NCBI GenBank assembly: GCA_964400875.1
Contig: CAYNWK010000214.1
Span: 1 to 6,705, forward strand
DNA from: CAYNWK01 sp964400875
GTDB taxonomy: Bacteria > Chloroflexota > Anaerolineae > Anaerolineales > UBA4823
Direction: 5' to 3'
Length of the DNA stretch: 6,705 bases
The notes beneath the pieces are model-generated. The model saw only the letters and a program-made list of their open reading frames with translations. It had not been told where the DNA came from and made no database searches. Below, in pieces: positions 1 to 6,127 of this stretch (within the stretch, counting starts at the first letter, position 1; the number at the start of each line of letters is the position of its first letter). The position numbers were made by a program, and so were the translations under genes.

Positions 1-219
1 GCCCGATTTGGGGTTGACCGCCCCGCCTTCCAGGCGGATGATCTCCAGCCGGCCGATCAGCTGGTTGTCGAAAATGGTGTAGACGAAATCTCCCGGCTCC
101 AGTCTGGACGGCGCGCCGGCCATGTGGAACTCGAACTCGCCGGGCGGACCGTCGTACAGGGCATTGACGGTGCTCTGCCCGTGGCTCTGCGGGATGGTCT
201 TGGTGACGCCGTGGCTCAT
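1..219 (-). CDS. Unknown protein, N-terminal 73 residues (3' end outside window)
   Basis: I do not recognise this gene. Read on the minus strand from an ATG at 219-217, it stays open to the window edge and gives 73 residues beginning MSHGVTKTIPQSHGQST. The first 25 residues are polar and have no signal peptide or membrane segment. The later part (EPGDFVYTIF, then QLIGRLEIIRLEGG) alternates hydrophobic and polar residues around a turn, as in a small beta-barrel. This vaguely recalls PUA/ASCH-like folds, but that is only a guess. The start is supported by a Shine-Dalgarno sequence TAGGAGC at 231-225 that overlaps the stop codon of the upstream cyclase. The 9-nt spacing implies co-transcription and translational coupling with the cyclase. 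The length of the complete protein is unknown. Confidence 0.7.
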   Translation of the reverse strand, partial: MSHGVTKTIPQSHGQSTVNALYDGPPGEFEFHMAGAPSRLEPGDFVYTIFDNQLIGRLEIIRLEGGAVNPKSG

Positions 220-228
220 GGCTTGCTC

Positions 229-1467
229 CTAAATCTTTTCTGCTACTAAAAACCAGGTCCGCATCTCGCCCTTGCCTTTGACGGCGATGGGGCCGCGCGG
301 TTCGCACTCGAAATCCGCCTCGATCATGCGGTGGGTGCGCTCCGAGATCTGGATCTTCCCGGGCACGCCGTGCGATTCCATCCGGCTGGCGACGTTAACG
401 GCATCCCCCCAGACGTCGTAGACAAACTTCTTGCGCCCGATCACGCCCCCGATCACCGGGCCGGAGTTGATCCCGATGCGAAACTGCATCGGGACGCGGC
501 CCTCGCCGTTGCGATGCTCCAGGTAGGCGCGCATATCCAGCGCCAGGCGGGCGATCGCCTGGGCGTGGTCGGGGCGCGGCCGGGGCACGCCCGCGGCCAC
601 CATGTAGTTGTCGCCGATGGTGCGGATCTTCTCCAGCCCGTATTTATCGACTAGTTCGTCGAAATTCGAGAAGATATCGTTCAGCAATTGGACCATCTCC
701 TCCGGGTCGAGCCGTGCGGACAGCTGGGTGAAGCTGACCAGGTCAGCGTACAGCACGCTGGCTTCGTCGAAACGTTCGGCAATGGTGCGCTGCTCGTCCT
801 TGAGGATGGCGGCGATCTCTTTGGGCAAGACGTTCAACAGCAGCTGCTCGGATTTCTCTTCCTCCCGGCTGAGCAATTCATAGGCGCGGTCTTTCTGATT
901 GACAAAATAAATCAGCATGCCGATCAACAGGCCCGAGACGGCGGAGATGTTCAGCACGAACAGCCCATCGACCAACCAACCCGGCAGGTTGTTGCTCGGC
1001 CGCAGATAAGGTTCCAGCGCCCAGGCGGCGAACAGCAGCAAGAAGAAAATCACCCACCAGCGGGCAGCTTTACGCGGTTCTTCCAGGAGCAGCGCTCCCA
1101 GCGGACTGATCAACGACCAGAGCAGCACAGCGCCGGAGTTGGCGTACCCGCCCAGCGCCAGCATCTGGACGAAAGGCAGCAGCAGGCCCATCACCAGCTG
1201 GACAAATTGAACCGGGTAGTACCGGCGGGTCCGTCGGAAGATGACCAGGCTGATCAGCGTGGCCGCGGCGTAGAATAGGGAAACGGCGCCAGCCACCGGT
1301 TCGTCGAGCAGCGTAAAAACCACACCCCAAACCAGGGTGGCGATCATCACCAGGTAGCACCCGACGACCAGGATGCGTTTTTTCGTGCGCAGGTCGAGGC
1401 TGTCCTCCGGGTGGTCGCCGATCTGGATAAGGCTTAAGTACCAGGGGTTTTCGAGAAAACGAGACAT
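229..1467 (-). CDS. Membrane-bound class III adenylate/guanylate cyclase
   Basis: This 412-residue protein probably converts ATP to cAMP. About six hydrophobic segments lie in residues 32-190 (roughly 32-52, 58-77, 86-105, 110-128, 137-152 and 167-189), so the N-terminus is an integral membrane module. A charged linker and transducer helix (about 190-232, containing LLLNVLPKEIA) leads to the catalytic domain (about 235-410). Visible active-site residues are the metal-binding Asp242 (YADLVSFT) and Asp286 (TIGDNYM), the purine-selecting Asp351 (YDVWGDAVN), the transition-state Asn358 and Arg362 (NVASRM), and Lys397/399 (VKGKG). Asp351 is typical of adenylate cyclases. The partner purine position, usually Lys in adenylate and Glu in guanylate cyclases, is Arg282 here, so cAMP is likely but not certain. 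The six-helix plus single catalytic domain layout resembles mycobacterial Rv1625c, and such enzymes work as dimers. It is transcribed away from the kinase operon and is the first gene of a pair. The Shine-Dalgarno sequence is weak. Confidence 0.93.
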   Translation of the reverse strand: MSRFLENPWYLSLIQIGDHPEDSLDLRTKKRILVVGCYLVMIATLVWGVVFTLLDEPVAGAVSLFYAAATLISLVIFRRTRRYYPVQFVQLVMGLLLPFVQMLALGGYANSGAVLLWSLISPLGALLLEEPRKAARWWVIFFLLLFAAWALEPYLRPSNNLPGWLVDGLFVLNISAVSGLLIGMLIYFVNQKDRAYELLSREEEKSEQLLLNVLPKEIAAILKDEQRTIAERFDEASVLYADLVSFTQLSARLDPEEMVQLLNDIFSNFDELVDKYGLEKIRTIGDNYMVAAGVPRPRPDHAQAIARLALDMRAYLEHRNGEGRVPMQFRIGINSGPVIGGVIGRKKFVYDVWGDAVNVASRMESHGVPGKIQISERTHRMIEADFECEPRGPIAVKGKGEMRTWFLVAEKI

Positions 1468-1590
1468 AGATTGTGCTTACCAGGAGTACTTGTGGGGGTT
1501 CGACCAGGAACGCCAAAACGAACGGACGCTCGCTCCCCCCTGCGGATTTTCGCATGACCGAGCTTGCTGAAACCGGAGTCTTGCAGTCGA

Positions 1591-1596
1591 ATTATA
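1591..1596 (-). promoter_or_regulatory. Candidate -10 element for the cyclase gene
   Basis: The minus strand reads TATAAT here, an exact sigma-70 -10 hexamer, about 125 nt upstream of the cyclase ATG. The hexamer at 17-nt spacing (ATGCAG) is a poor -35, so the call rests on the -10 and the location alone. It would give a leader of about 115-120 nt. Confidence 0.35.
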
Positions 1597-1678
1597 AAGC
1601 CTTCCACGTTATCCTGCATGGGCATCGAGCCGGATAAGTTGTCCTCAGGGGGGTGGCCAGGATCTATCTTGGAGTTCT

Positions 1679-1687
1679 TGTTATAAT
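1679..1687 (+). promoter_or_regulatory. Candidate extended -10 promoter of the kinase operon
   Basis: The plus strand reads TGTTATAAT, an exact extended -10 motif (TGn followed by TATAAT at 1682-1687). No good -35 is seen at 16-18 nt, which extended -10 promoters can tolerate. The predicted start, near 1694, would leave a leader of about 140 nt before the ATG at 1835. Confidence 0.45.
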
Positions 1688-1813
1688 TTGGAGCATACCG
1701 ATCTAATTTGCAATCCCACTTCACTTCATATTCACGGATATTCCTACAAAACCACAGGCGTTTTCCCAGTGGGGAGCATCGGGCGGGTGTAGAATTGAGG
1801 GGCTGTTCGCTGA

Positions 1814-1831
1814 AAAACCTAAGGAGGTTTT
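1814..1831 (+). promoter_or_regulatory. Strong Shine-Dalgarno inside a small hairpin
   Basis: A near-perfect ribosome binding site AAGGAGG (1821-1827) sits 7 nt before the ATG at 1835 and fixes that start. It is embedded in a 7-bp inverted repeat, AAAACCT (1814-1820) and AGGTTTT (1825-1831), with loop AAGG. Half of the Shine-Dalgarno is therefore in the loop and half in the 3' stem arm. Folding could limit ribosome access, but the stem is AU-rich and may be only marginally stable. Confidence 0.5.
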
Positions 1832-1834
1832 CGT

Positions 1835-3496
1835 ATGGCTAAACCCGTGATCCTCGTTGTGGACGACGATCCGCAGGTGCTCAACGCGGTGGAGCGAGAT
1901 CTGCGGGCGCATTTTCGCGGGGATTACCGCATCGTCAAGGCCAGCTCCGGGGAGCAGGCGCTGGAGGCAACCCAGCAGTTGAAGCGCCGGGAAGACCCCC
2001 TGGCTTTGTTCCTGGTTGACCAGCGCATGCCGGGGATGACCGGCACGGAGTTCATCCGGGAAGCCAAGACGTTCTACCCGCTGGCGCGCAAAGTGCTGCT
2101 GACCGCTTACGCCGACACAGAAGCGGCGATCACCAGCATCAATACCCTGGACCTGGACTACTACCTGATGAAGCCCTGGGATCCCCCGGAGCAGCACCTG
2201 TATCCGGTCCTGGACGACCTGTTGAGCGATTGGAAGGCTACGGCGCCGGTGCCTTACGATGGCGTGCGGGTCGCCGGGACTTTATGGTCGGCCAGCACGC
2301 ACAACATCAAGGATTTCCTCTCGCGCAACCAGATCCCTTATCTCTGGATGGACATCGAAAAGGATAAACAAGCCCGCGCCCTGGTGGAAGCCACCAATCC
2401 GGAGGATCACCGCCTGCCGGTGATCTTCCTGCCGGACGGGGAACCGCTGGTGCAGCCTTCTTTCCGCGAGCTGGCCGACTCCCTGGGCCTGCAGACCCAG
2501 GCCAAGCAGCCGTTTTACGACCTGATCGTGGTTGGCGCCGGCCCGGCGGGGCTGGCGGCAGGGGTGTACGGCGGCTCCGAAGGCCTGCGCACCGTGATGA
2601 TCGAAAAAGAAGCCACCGGCGGGCAGGCGGGGACCAGCTCGCGCATCGAGAACTACCTCGGGTTCCCCCGAGGCCTGAGCGGCGCCGACCTGGCCCGGCG
2701 GGCGACAGCCCAGGCTAAGCGTTTCGGTGTGGAGATCCTGACCGCGCAGGAAGCTGTCAAGGTGCGCGCCGAAGATCCGTACCGCTACGTGCTGCTGGCA
2801 GACGGCAGCGAACTGAGCTGCCATGCGCTGCTGATCGCTACCGGCGTCACCGTGCGGCGGCTCGATGTACCCGGGTGCGAACGCCTGACCGGCGCGGGCG
2901 TTTATTACGGCGCCGCGCTGACCGAAGCGAACTCCTACCGCGACCAGGAGGTGGTCATCGTCGGCGGGGCGAACTCGGCCGGACAGGGAGCCGTCTTCCT
3001 ATCCAGGTATACCCGCAAAGTCTACCTGATGGTTCGCTCCTCCTCCCTGGAAAAAGGCATGTCGCAGTATCTGGTCGATCAGATCGCCGAGATTGACAAC
3101 ATCGAGGTGGTCACCCAAACCGAGATCACCGAAGTCCACGGCGAAGACCGCCTGGAAGCGATCACCTGTCACAACCGGGAGAACGACAAGACCCAGACCA
3201 TCGAAGCGCCGGCGCTGTTCATTTTCATCGGAGCTGTGCCCCACGCCGACCTGGTAGCTGACGTGGTAGAACTGGATCGCGTCGGCTTCATCCTCACCGG
3301 CGCCGACCTGATTGAGGATGGCAAACGACCGAAGAACTGGACTCTGAACCGTGACCCCTATTTGCTGGAGACCAGCGTCCCGGGCATCTTTGCGGCCGGG
3401 GATGTGCGCCACCATTCGATCAAACGGGTGGCTTCGGCGGTGGGCGAAGGCGCGGTATCCGTGGCGTTCGTCCACCAGTACCTGAGGACGGTTTGA
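1835..3496 (+). CDS. Response regulator receiver fused to thioredoxin-reductase-like flavoprotein
   Basis: This 553-residue cytoplasmic protein has three modules. Residues 1-130 are a receiver domain with acidic pocket Asp10-Asp12, phosphoacceptor Asp62 (VDQRMPG), Thr90 and Lys113 (MKPWD). Residues about 145-218 look like a glutaredoxin/thioredoxin fold (cis-Pro region RLPVIFLPDG), but Ser152 and Thr155 stand where the CxxC cysteines belong. Residues about 227-553 are a thioredoxin-reductase-like oxidoreductase: FAD motif GAGPAG (234-239), TGGQAG (261-266), NAD(P) motif GGANSA (377-382) and C-terminal FAD motif AAGD (520-523). The redox-active CxxC of true TrxB should fall near 359-363, where the sequence is GAALT, so it cannot be a classical thioredoxin reductase. 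The whole protein has only three cysteines (329, 348, 445). The stop codon abuts the start of the kinase, which presumably phosphorylates Asp62. The architecture matches what databases call fused response regulator/thioredoxin-disulfide reductase; the substrate is unknown. Confidence 0.93.
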   Translation: MAKPVILVVDDDPQVLNAVERDLRAHFRGDYRIVKASSGEQALEATQQLKRREDPLALFLVDQRMPGMTGTEFIREAKTFYPLARKVLLTAYADTEAAITSINTLDLDYYLMKPWDPPEQHLYPVLDDLLSDWKATAPVPYDGVRVAGTLWSASTHNIKDFLSRNQIPYLWMDIEKDKQARALVEATNPEDHRLPVIFLPDGEPLVQPSFRELADSLGLQTQAKQPFYDLIVVGAGPAGLAAGVYGGSEGLRTVMIEKEATGGQAGTSSRIENYLGFPRGLSGADLARRATAQAKRFGVEILTAQEAVKVRAEDPYRYVLLADGSELSCHALLIATGVTVRRLDVPGCERLTGAGVYYGAALTEANSYRDQEVVIVGGANSAGQGAVFLSRYTRKVYLMVRSSSLEKGMSQYLVDQIAEIDNIEVVTQTEITEVHGEDRLEAITCHNRENDKTQTIEAPALFIFIGAVPHADLVADVVELDRVGFILTGADLIEDGKRPKNWTLNRDPYLLETSVPGIFAAGDVRHHSIKRVASAVGEGAVSVAFVHQYLRTV

Positions 3497-5329
3497 ATGG
3501 CCTACGATTTCTTGCGCAAGGTCCCGCTTTTTGCCAATCTCCCCGAGGAAGACTTCGAACGTTTATGCGATATGGCCACCGAGGTGAGCCTTCCGGCGGG
3601 GGAGATGCTCTTCAGCGAGGGCAGCCAGGGGGATATGGCTTACATCATTAAAAAGGGCCAGGTCGAGATCCTCAAATCCTCCGCAGGACGCACGGTGCTC
3701 CTGGCATTGCGCCAGGCCGGCGACGTGATCGGGGAGATGGCGTTGTTAGAATCCACGCCGCGCACTGCCAGCGTACGGGCCCGCACGGACAGCGAGTTGA
3801 TCGCGATCGGGCAGGAGCAGCTGGAAGAGCTGGTCAACACCAGCCCTTCCGCGGCGCGCTCCATGCTGCATACCGTCACCGCGCGCTGGCGCGTAACCGA
3901 GATGGCCGTCGGCCAGAGTGAAAAGTTGGCCCAATTGGGCACGATGACGGCGGGCATCGCTCACGAGATCAACAACCCCACCGCGGCCATCCAACGCGGC
4001 GCCACCCAGCTGCACCAGTCCATCGCCGAGCTGCAGCGCGCCCAGCTGGCTTTCAGCCGTCTTCAGCTGAGCGGCGATCTGGTTGACCGCCTGTTGGCTC
4101 TGGACGAACGCGCCCGGGAAAGGGCTTCCAAGCCGGAGGATCTGGATACCCTGGCCCGCAGCGACCGGGCCGCCGATTGCGAAGATTGGCTGGATGAGCG
4201 CGGCATCCCGGAAGGTTGGGAGCTGGCGCCGATCCTTGTTGACCTGGGTTACGACCCGCCGCAGCTGGACCAATTGGCGGATGACTTCAGCGACGAACAA
4301 TTGCCTGCCGTGATCGACTGGCTGGGCGCGACTTATGACGTTTACTCGCTGCTGCAGGAGATCACGTACGGTTCCGGCCGGATCGCCGAGATCGTCAAAG
4401 CCCTGAAATCCTATGTGTACCTCGATCAGGCCCCGATACAGGCGGTAGACGTGCACGAAAGCCTGGACAACACCCTGGTGATGCTGCGCGGCCAGCTGAA
4501 ATCCGGCATCTCGGTCCGCCGGGAGTACGATGAAGACCTGCCTAAGATCGAGGCCTACGGCAGCGAGCTCAACCAGGTGTGGACCAACATCCTCAGCAAC
4601 GCCATCGACGCCTTAGAAGGCGTCGACGGGGGCCAGATCGTCATCCGGACGCGCCTGGACGGCAAGTGGGTCGTGATTGAGTTCGAAGACAACGGTCCGG
4701 GCATCCCGGCCGATATCCAGGACAAGCTATTCAGTCCTTTCTTCACCACCAAACCGGTAGGTAAAGGCACAGGCCTGGGGTTGAGTATCAGCTACAATAT
4801 CGTGCAGAAACACGGCGGGACGATCAAAATATTTTCTCGCCCGGGGCGGACGCGCTTTCGCGTCAAGCTGCCGGTCGATTTCGAAGAAGCGCAGGCGGAA
4901 CAAATCCCTATGGAAAATTATCCTACTCTGGATGACTCTGAATTGAAAAAGATCCTGGAAGAAACGCGCCGCATCGCCGTGGTAGGCATCTCGGCAAAGA
5001 CGGAGCGGGTCGCACACTCTGTGCCGGCTTATTTACAGAGCCAGGGTTACCAGATCATCCCGGTCAATCCCAATCACCAGGAAGTACTCGGCGAGAAGAG
5101 TTATCCCGACCTGCTTTCTATCCCGGAACCGGTGGATGTAGTCCTGATCTTCCGGCGCAGCGACGCCGTGCCGCCGATCGTCGATCAGGCCATCGAGATC
5201 GGCGCCAAGGTGGTCTGGATGCAGGAAGGCATCGTCAATGAAGACGCCGCAGCCAACGCCGTCGATGCCGGTATCAAGGTCGTGATGAATACCTGCATGC
5301 GCGCCACGCACAAACGCTTGATGGTTTAA
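3497..5329 (+). CDS. Cyclic-nucleotide-binding histidine kinase with C-terminal CoA-binding domain
   Basis: This soluble 610-residue sensor kinase has no membrane segment. Residues 1-130 form a cNMP-binding domain; its phosphate-binding cassette (75-92) keeps Glu80 (IGEMALL), Arg89 and Thr90 (PRTASV), so ligand binding is plausible. The dimerisation/phosphotransfer region carries His156 in AHEINNP. An acidic, helical stretch of about 120 residues (about 170-288) separates it from the second helix (GRIAEIVKALKSY, 294-306). The ATPase domain (about 318-459) has the N-box (Asn364, Asn368), DNGPGIP (398-404), the FFTTK box (415-419) and GKGTGLGL (422-429). Residues about 476-610 are a CoA_binding_2/YccU-type Rossmann domain (VVGIS 495-499, IPVNP, FRRSD, VWMQEGI, Cys600), normally a stand-alone protein of about 140 residues. 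The frame is open throughout, so this is a fusion as read. The ATG follows the preceding TGA with no gap, with a GAGGA motif near 3484-3488. The adjacent receiver fusion is the likely phosphotransfer partner. Confidence 0.92.
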   Translation: MAYDFLRKVPLFANLPEEDFERLCDMATEVSLPAGEMLFSEGSQGDMAYIIKKGQVEILKSSAGRTVLLALRQAGDVIGEMALLESTPRTASVRARTDSELIAIGQEQLEELVNTSPSAARSMLHTVTARWRVTEMAVGQSEKLAQLGTMTAGIAHEINNPTAAIQRGATQLHQSIAELQRAQLAFSRLQLSGDLVDRLLALDERARERASKPEDLDTLARSDRAADCEDWLDERGIPEGWELAPILVDLGYDPPQLDQLADDFSDEQLPAVIDWLGATYDVYSLLQEITYGSGRIAEIVKALKSYVYLDQAPIQAVDVHESLDNTLVMLRGQLKSGISVRREYDEDLPKIEAYGSELNQVWTNILSNAIDALEGVDGGQIVIRTRLDGKWVVIEFEDNGPGIPADIQDKLFSPFFTTKPVGKGTGLGLSISYNIVQKHGGTIKIFSRPGRTRFRVKLPVDFEEAQAEQIPMENYPTLDDSELKKILEETRRIAVVGISAKTERVAHSVPAYLQSQGYQIIPVNPNHQEVLGEKSYPDLLSIPEPVDVVLIFRRSDAVPPIVDQAIEIGAKVVWMQEGIVNEDAAANAVDAGIKVVMNTCMRATHKRLMV

Positions 5330-5331
5330 AC

Positions 5332-6015
5332 GTGATGTTCTGGCCGTTATTCTGGCACCTTTTTTTGGCGCACCTGCTGGCCGACTACCCACTCCAGCCG
5401 TATTGGATAGTGCTCCACAAGGACCGCTGGTGGGTCTTGGGCCTGCACGTCGCCACTCACTTTCTGGTGACCTTCGTGCTGGTCGGCGCGGCGCGCGCCG
5501 TCGTCTGGCCTTACATCTTGTTCCTGGCGGTGATCCATTATTTACTGGACTGGTTGAAGATCGCCTCTTCCCGCTGGTGGCCCTCCTGGGTGATCTTGCC
5601 TTACGCGATCGACCAGGCACTGCATTTGATGCTCCTGGCGTGGATCACCAGTTTGATGCTCCCACAGGTTACGCCTGGGACCCTGCCGCTTGGTTCAATC
5701 TGGGTGATCTACGCGATCGCTTACCTGCTGGTCACGCATGTCTGGTTTGTCAGCGAACGCATCCTGGCATACGCCGACCGGGAGTACCGCGAAAAAGTTA
5801 ACGAGACGGCCTGGCCACGCATGCTGGCGCGCGCCGGAATTCTCAGCCTGGCTTTGGTAGGCTGGAACGCGCTGGCGCCGCCGAGGTTCGCCGGGGTTTC
5901 GCCCGTCTGGTGGCCTTACCGCCCTGACGGTTATCGACGTCGCGAGCTGTTCACCGATGTGTCGGTCTCTCTTGGCGGTCTGATCTTTATCTGGCTGGCG
6001 CTGCCGGGCATCTAA
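5332..6015 (+). CDS. DUF3307 family polytopic membrane protein
   Basis: This 227-residue protein of unknown function is very hydrophobic, with about six or seven membrane segments (roughly 3-22, 36-56, 59-76, 86-110, 122-142, 165-182 and 208-225). The N-terminal half shows the DUF3307 pattern: AHLLADYPLQP (13-23), HVATHF (39-44), HYLLDWLK (69-76) and DQALHL (94-99). The conserved His and Asp residues in or near helices suggest metal or proton chemistry, but none is established. The start is either GTG at 5332 or ATG at 5335, respectively 2 and 5 nt after the kinase stop. No clear Shine-Dalgarno is visible, so translation probably depends on coupling to the kinase. As the last gene of the operon it might be a membrane partner of the kinase system, or merely a passenger; the sequence does not decide. 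Confidence 0.85.
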   Translation: MMFWPLFWHLFLAHLLADYPLQPYWIVLHKDRWWVLGLHVATHFLVTFVLVGAARAVVWPYILFLAVIHYLLDWLKIASSRWWPSWVILPYAIDQALHLMLLAWITSLMLPQVTPGTLPLGSIWVIYAIAYLLVTHVWFVSERILAYADREYREKVNETAWPRMLARAGILSLALVGWNALAPPRFAGVSPVWWPYRPDGYRRRELFTDVSVSLGGLIFIWLALPGI

Positions 6016-6072
6016 AACGAGCGGCTCCCCCAACCCTCCCCCAAGCGCGTAAGTCCGATAAAGTTAAACCAA

Positions 6073-6099
6073 AACAACCCCGGGGGGACCGGGGTTGTT
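6073..6099 (-). terminator. Rho-independent terminator of hsp20 (possibly bidirectional)
   Basis: A perfect 11-bp inverted repeat, AACAACCCCGG (6073-6083) and CCGGGGTTGTT (6089-6099), has a 5-nt loop and lies between convergent genes. Read on the minus strand, the stem runs into a T-rich tail (TTTTGGTTTAAC), as expected for the end of the heat shock gene transcript. On the plus strand it is followed by GAAGGTTGAAAC with no T-tract, so termination of the kinase operon here is less certain. Confidence 0.75.
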
Positions 6100-6127
6100 G
6101 AAGGTTGAAACTTGGCGTGTCAACGCT

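Larger units (their letters stand above)
1468..1834. promoter_or_regulatory. Divergent intergenic region between cyclase and kinase operons
   Basis: These 367 bases hold no convincing gene. They separate two head-to-head transcription units and are more AT-rich than the flanking genes, especially from 1580 to 1740. One exact TATAAT lies on each strand (minus 1596-1591, plus 1682-1687), about 85 nt apart. An inverted repeat TTATCC/GGATAA (1609-1614 and 1632-1637, 17-nt spacing) lies between them. A Shine-Dalgarno hairpin sits at the right end. No TGTGA-N6-TCACA CRP-type site was found by eye. Shared control of both units is an inference from the arrangement. Confidence 0.5.

Noticed and set aside
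688..1278. Long plus-strand open frame (196 codons) inside the cyclase gene
   Set aside because: It lies antisense to a clear cyclase with all catalytic motifs. Its product is low-complexity and rich in Gln, Asp and Arg, as expected of a shadow frame in GC-rich DNA.
1434..1724. Minus-strand open frame of 96 codons covering the intergenic gap
   Set aside because: It overlaps the start of the cyclase out of frame, runs over both promoter candidates, has no good Shine-Dalgarno and has no recognisable features.
2282..2824. Antisense open frame of 180 codons within the receiver-TrxR gene
   Set aside because: It is a mirror of the Grx-like and FAD-binding coding sequence; its composition (many Ala, Gly, Gln, Arg, His) shows no protein-family motif.
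4910..4912. Internal ATG (Met472 of the kinase) as an independent start for the CoA-binding protein
   Set aside because: The position fits a stand-alone YccU-like protein, but no clear Shine-Dalgarno precedes it and no stop codon ends the kinase frame. An additional internal start cannot be excluded.
5033..5620. Antisense open frame of 195 codons across the kinase/DUF3307 junction
   Set aside because: It spans two real plus-strand genes, and its product is an Arg/Ser/Pro/Gly-rich translation typical of a shadow frame.
6025..6044. C-rich direct repeat (CTCCCCCAA twice, 11-bp period), G-rich on the minus strand
   Set aside because: There are only two copies and three long G-runs, too few for a convincing repeat array or a standard three-layer G-quadruplex; it lies in a short convergent gap.
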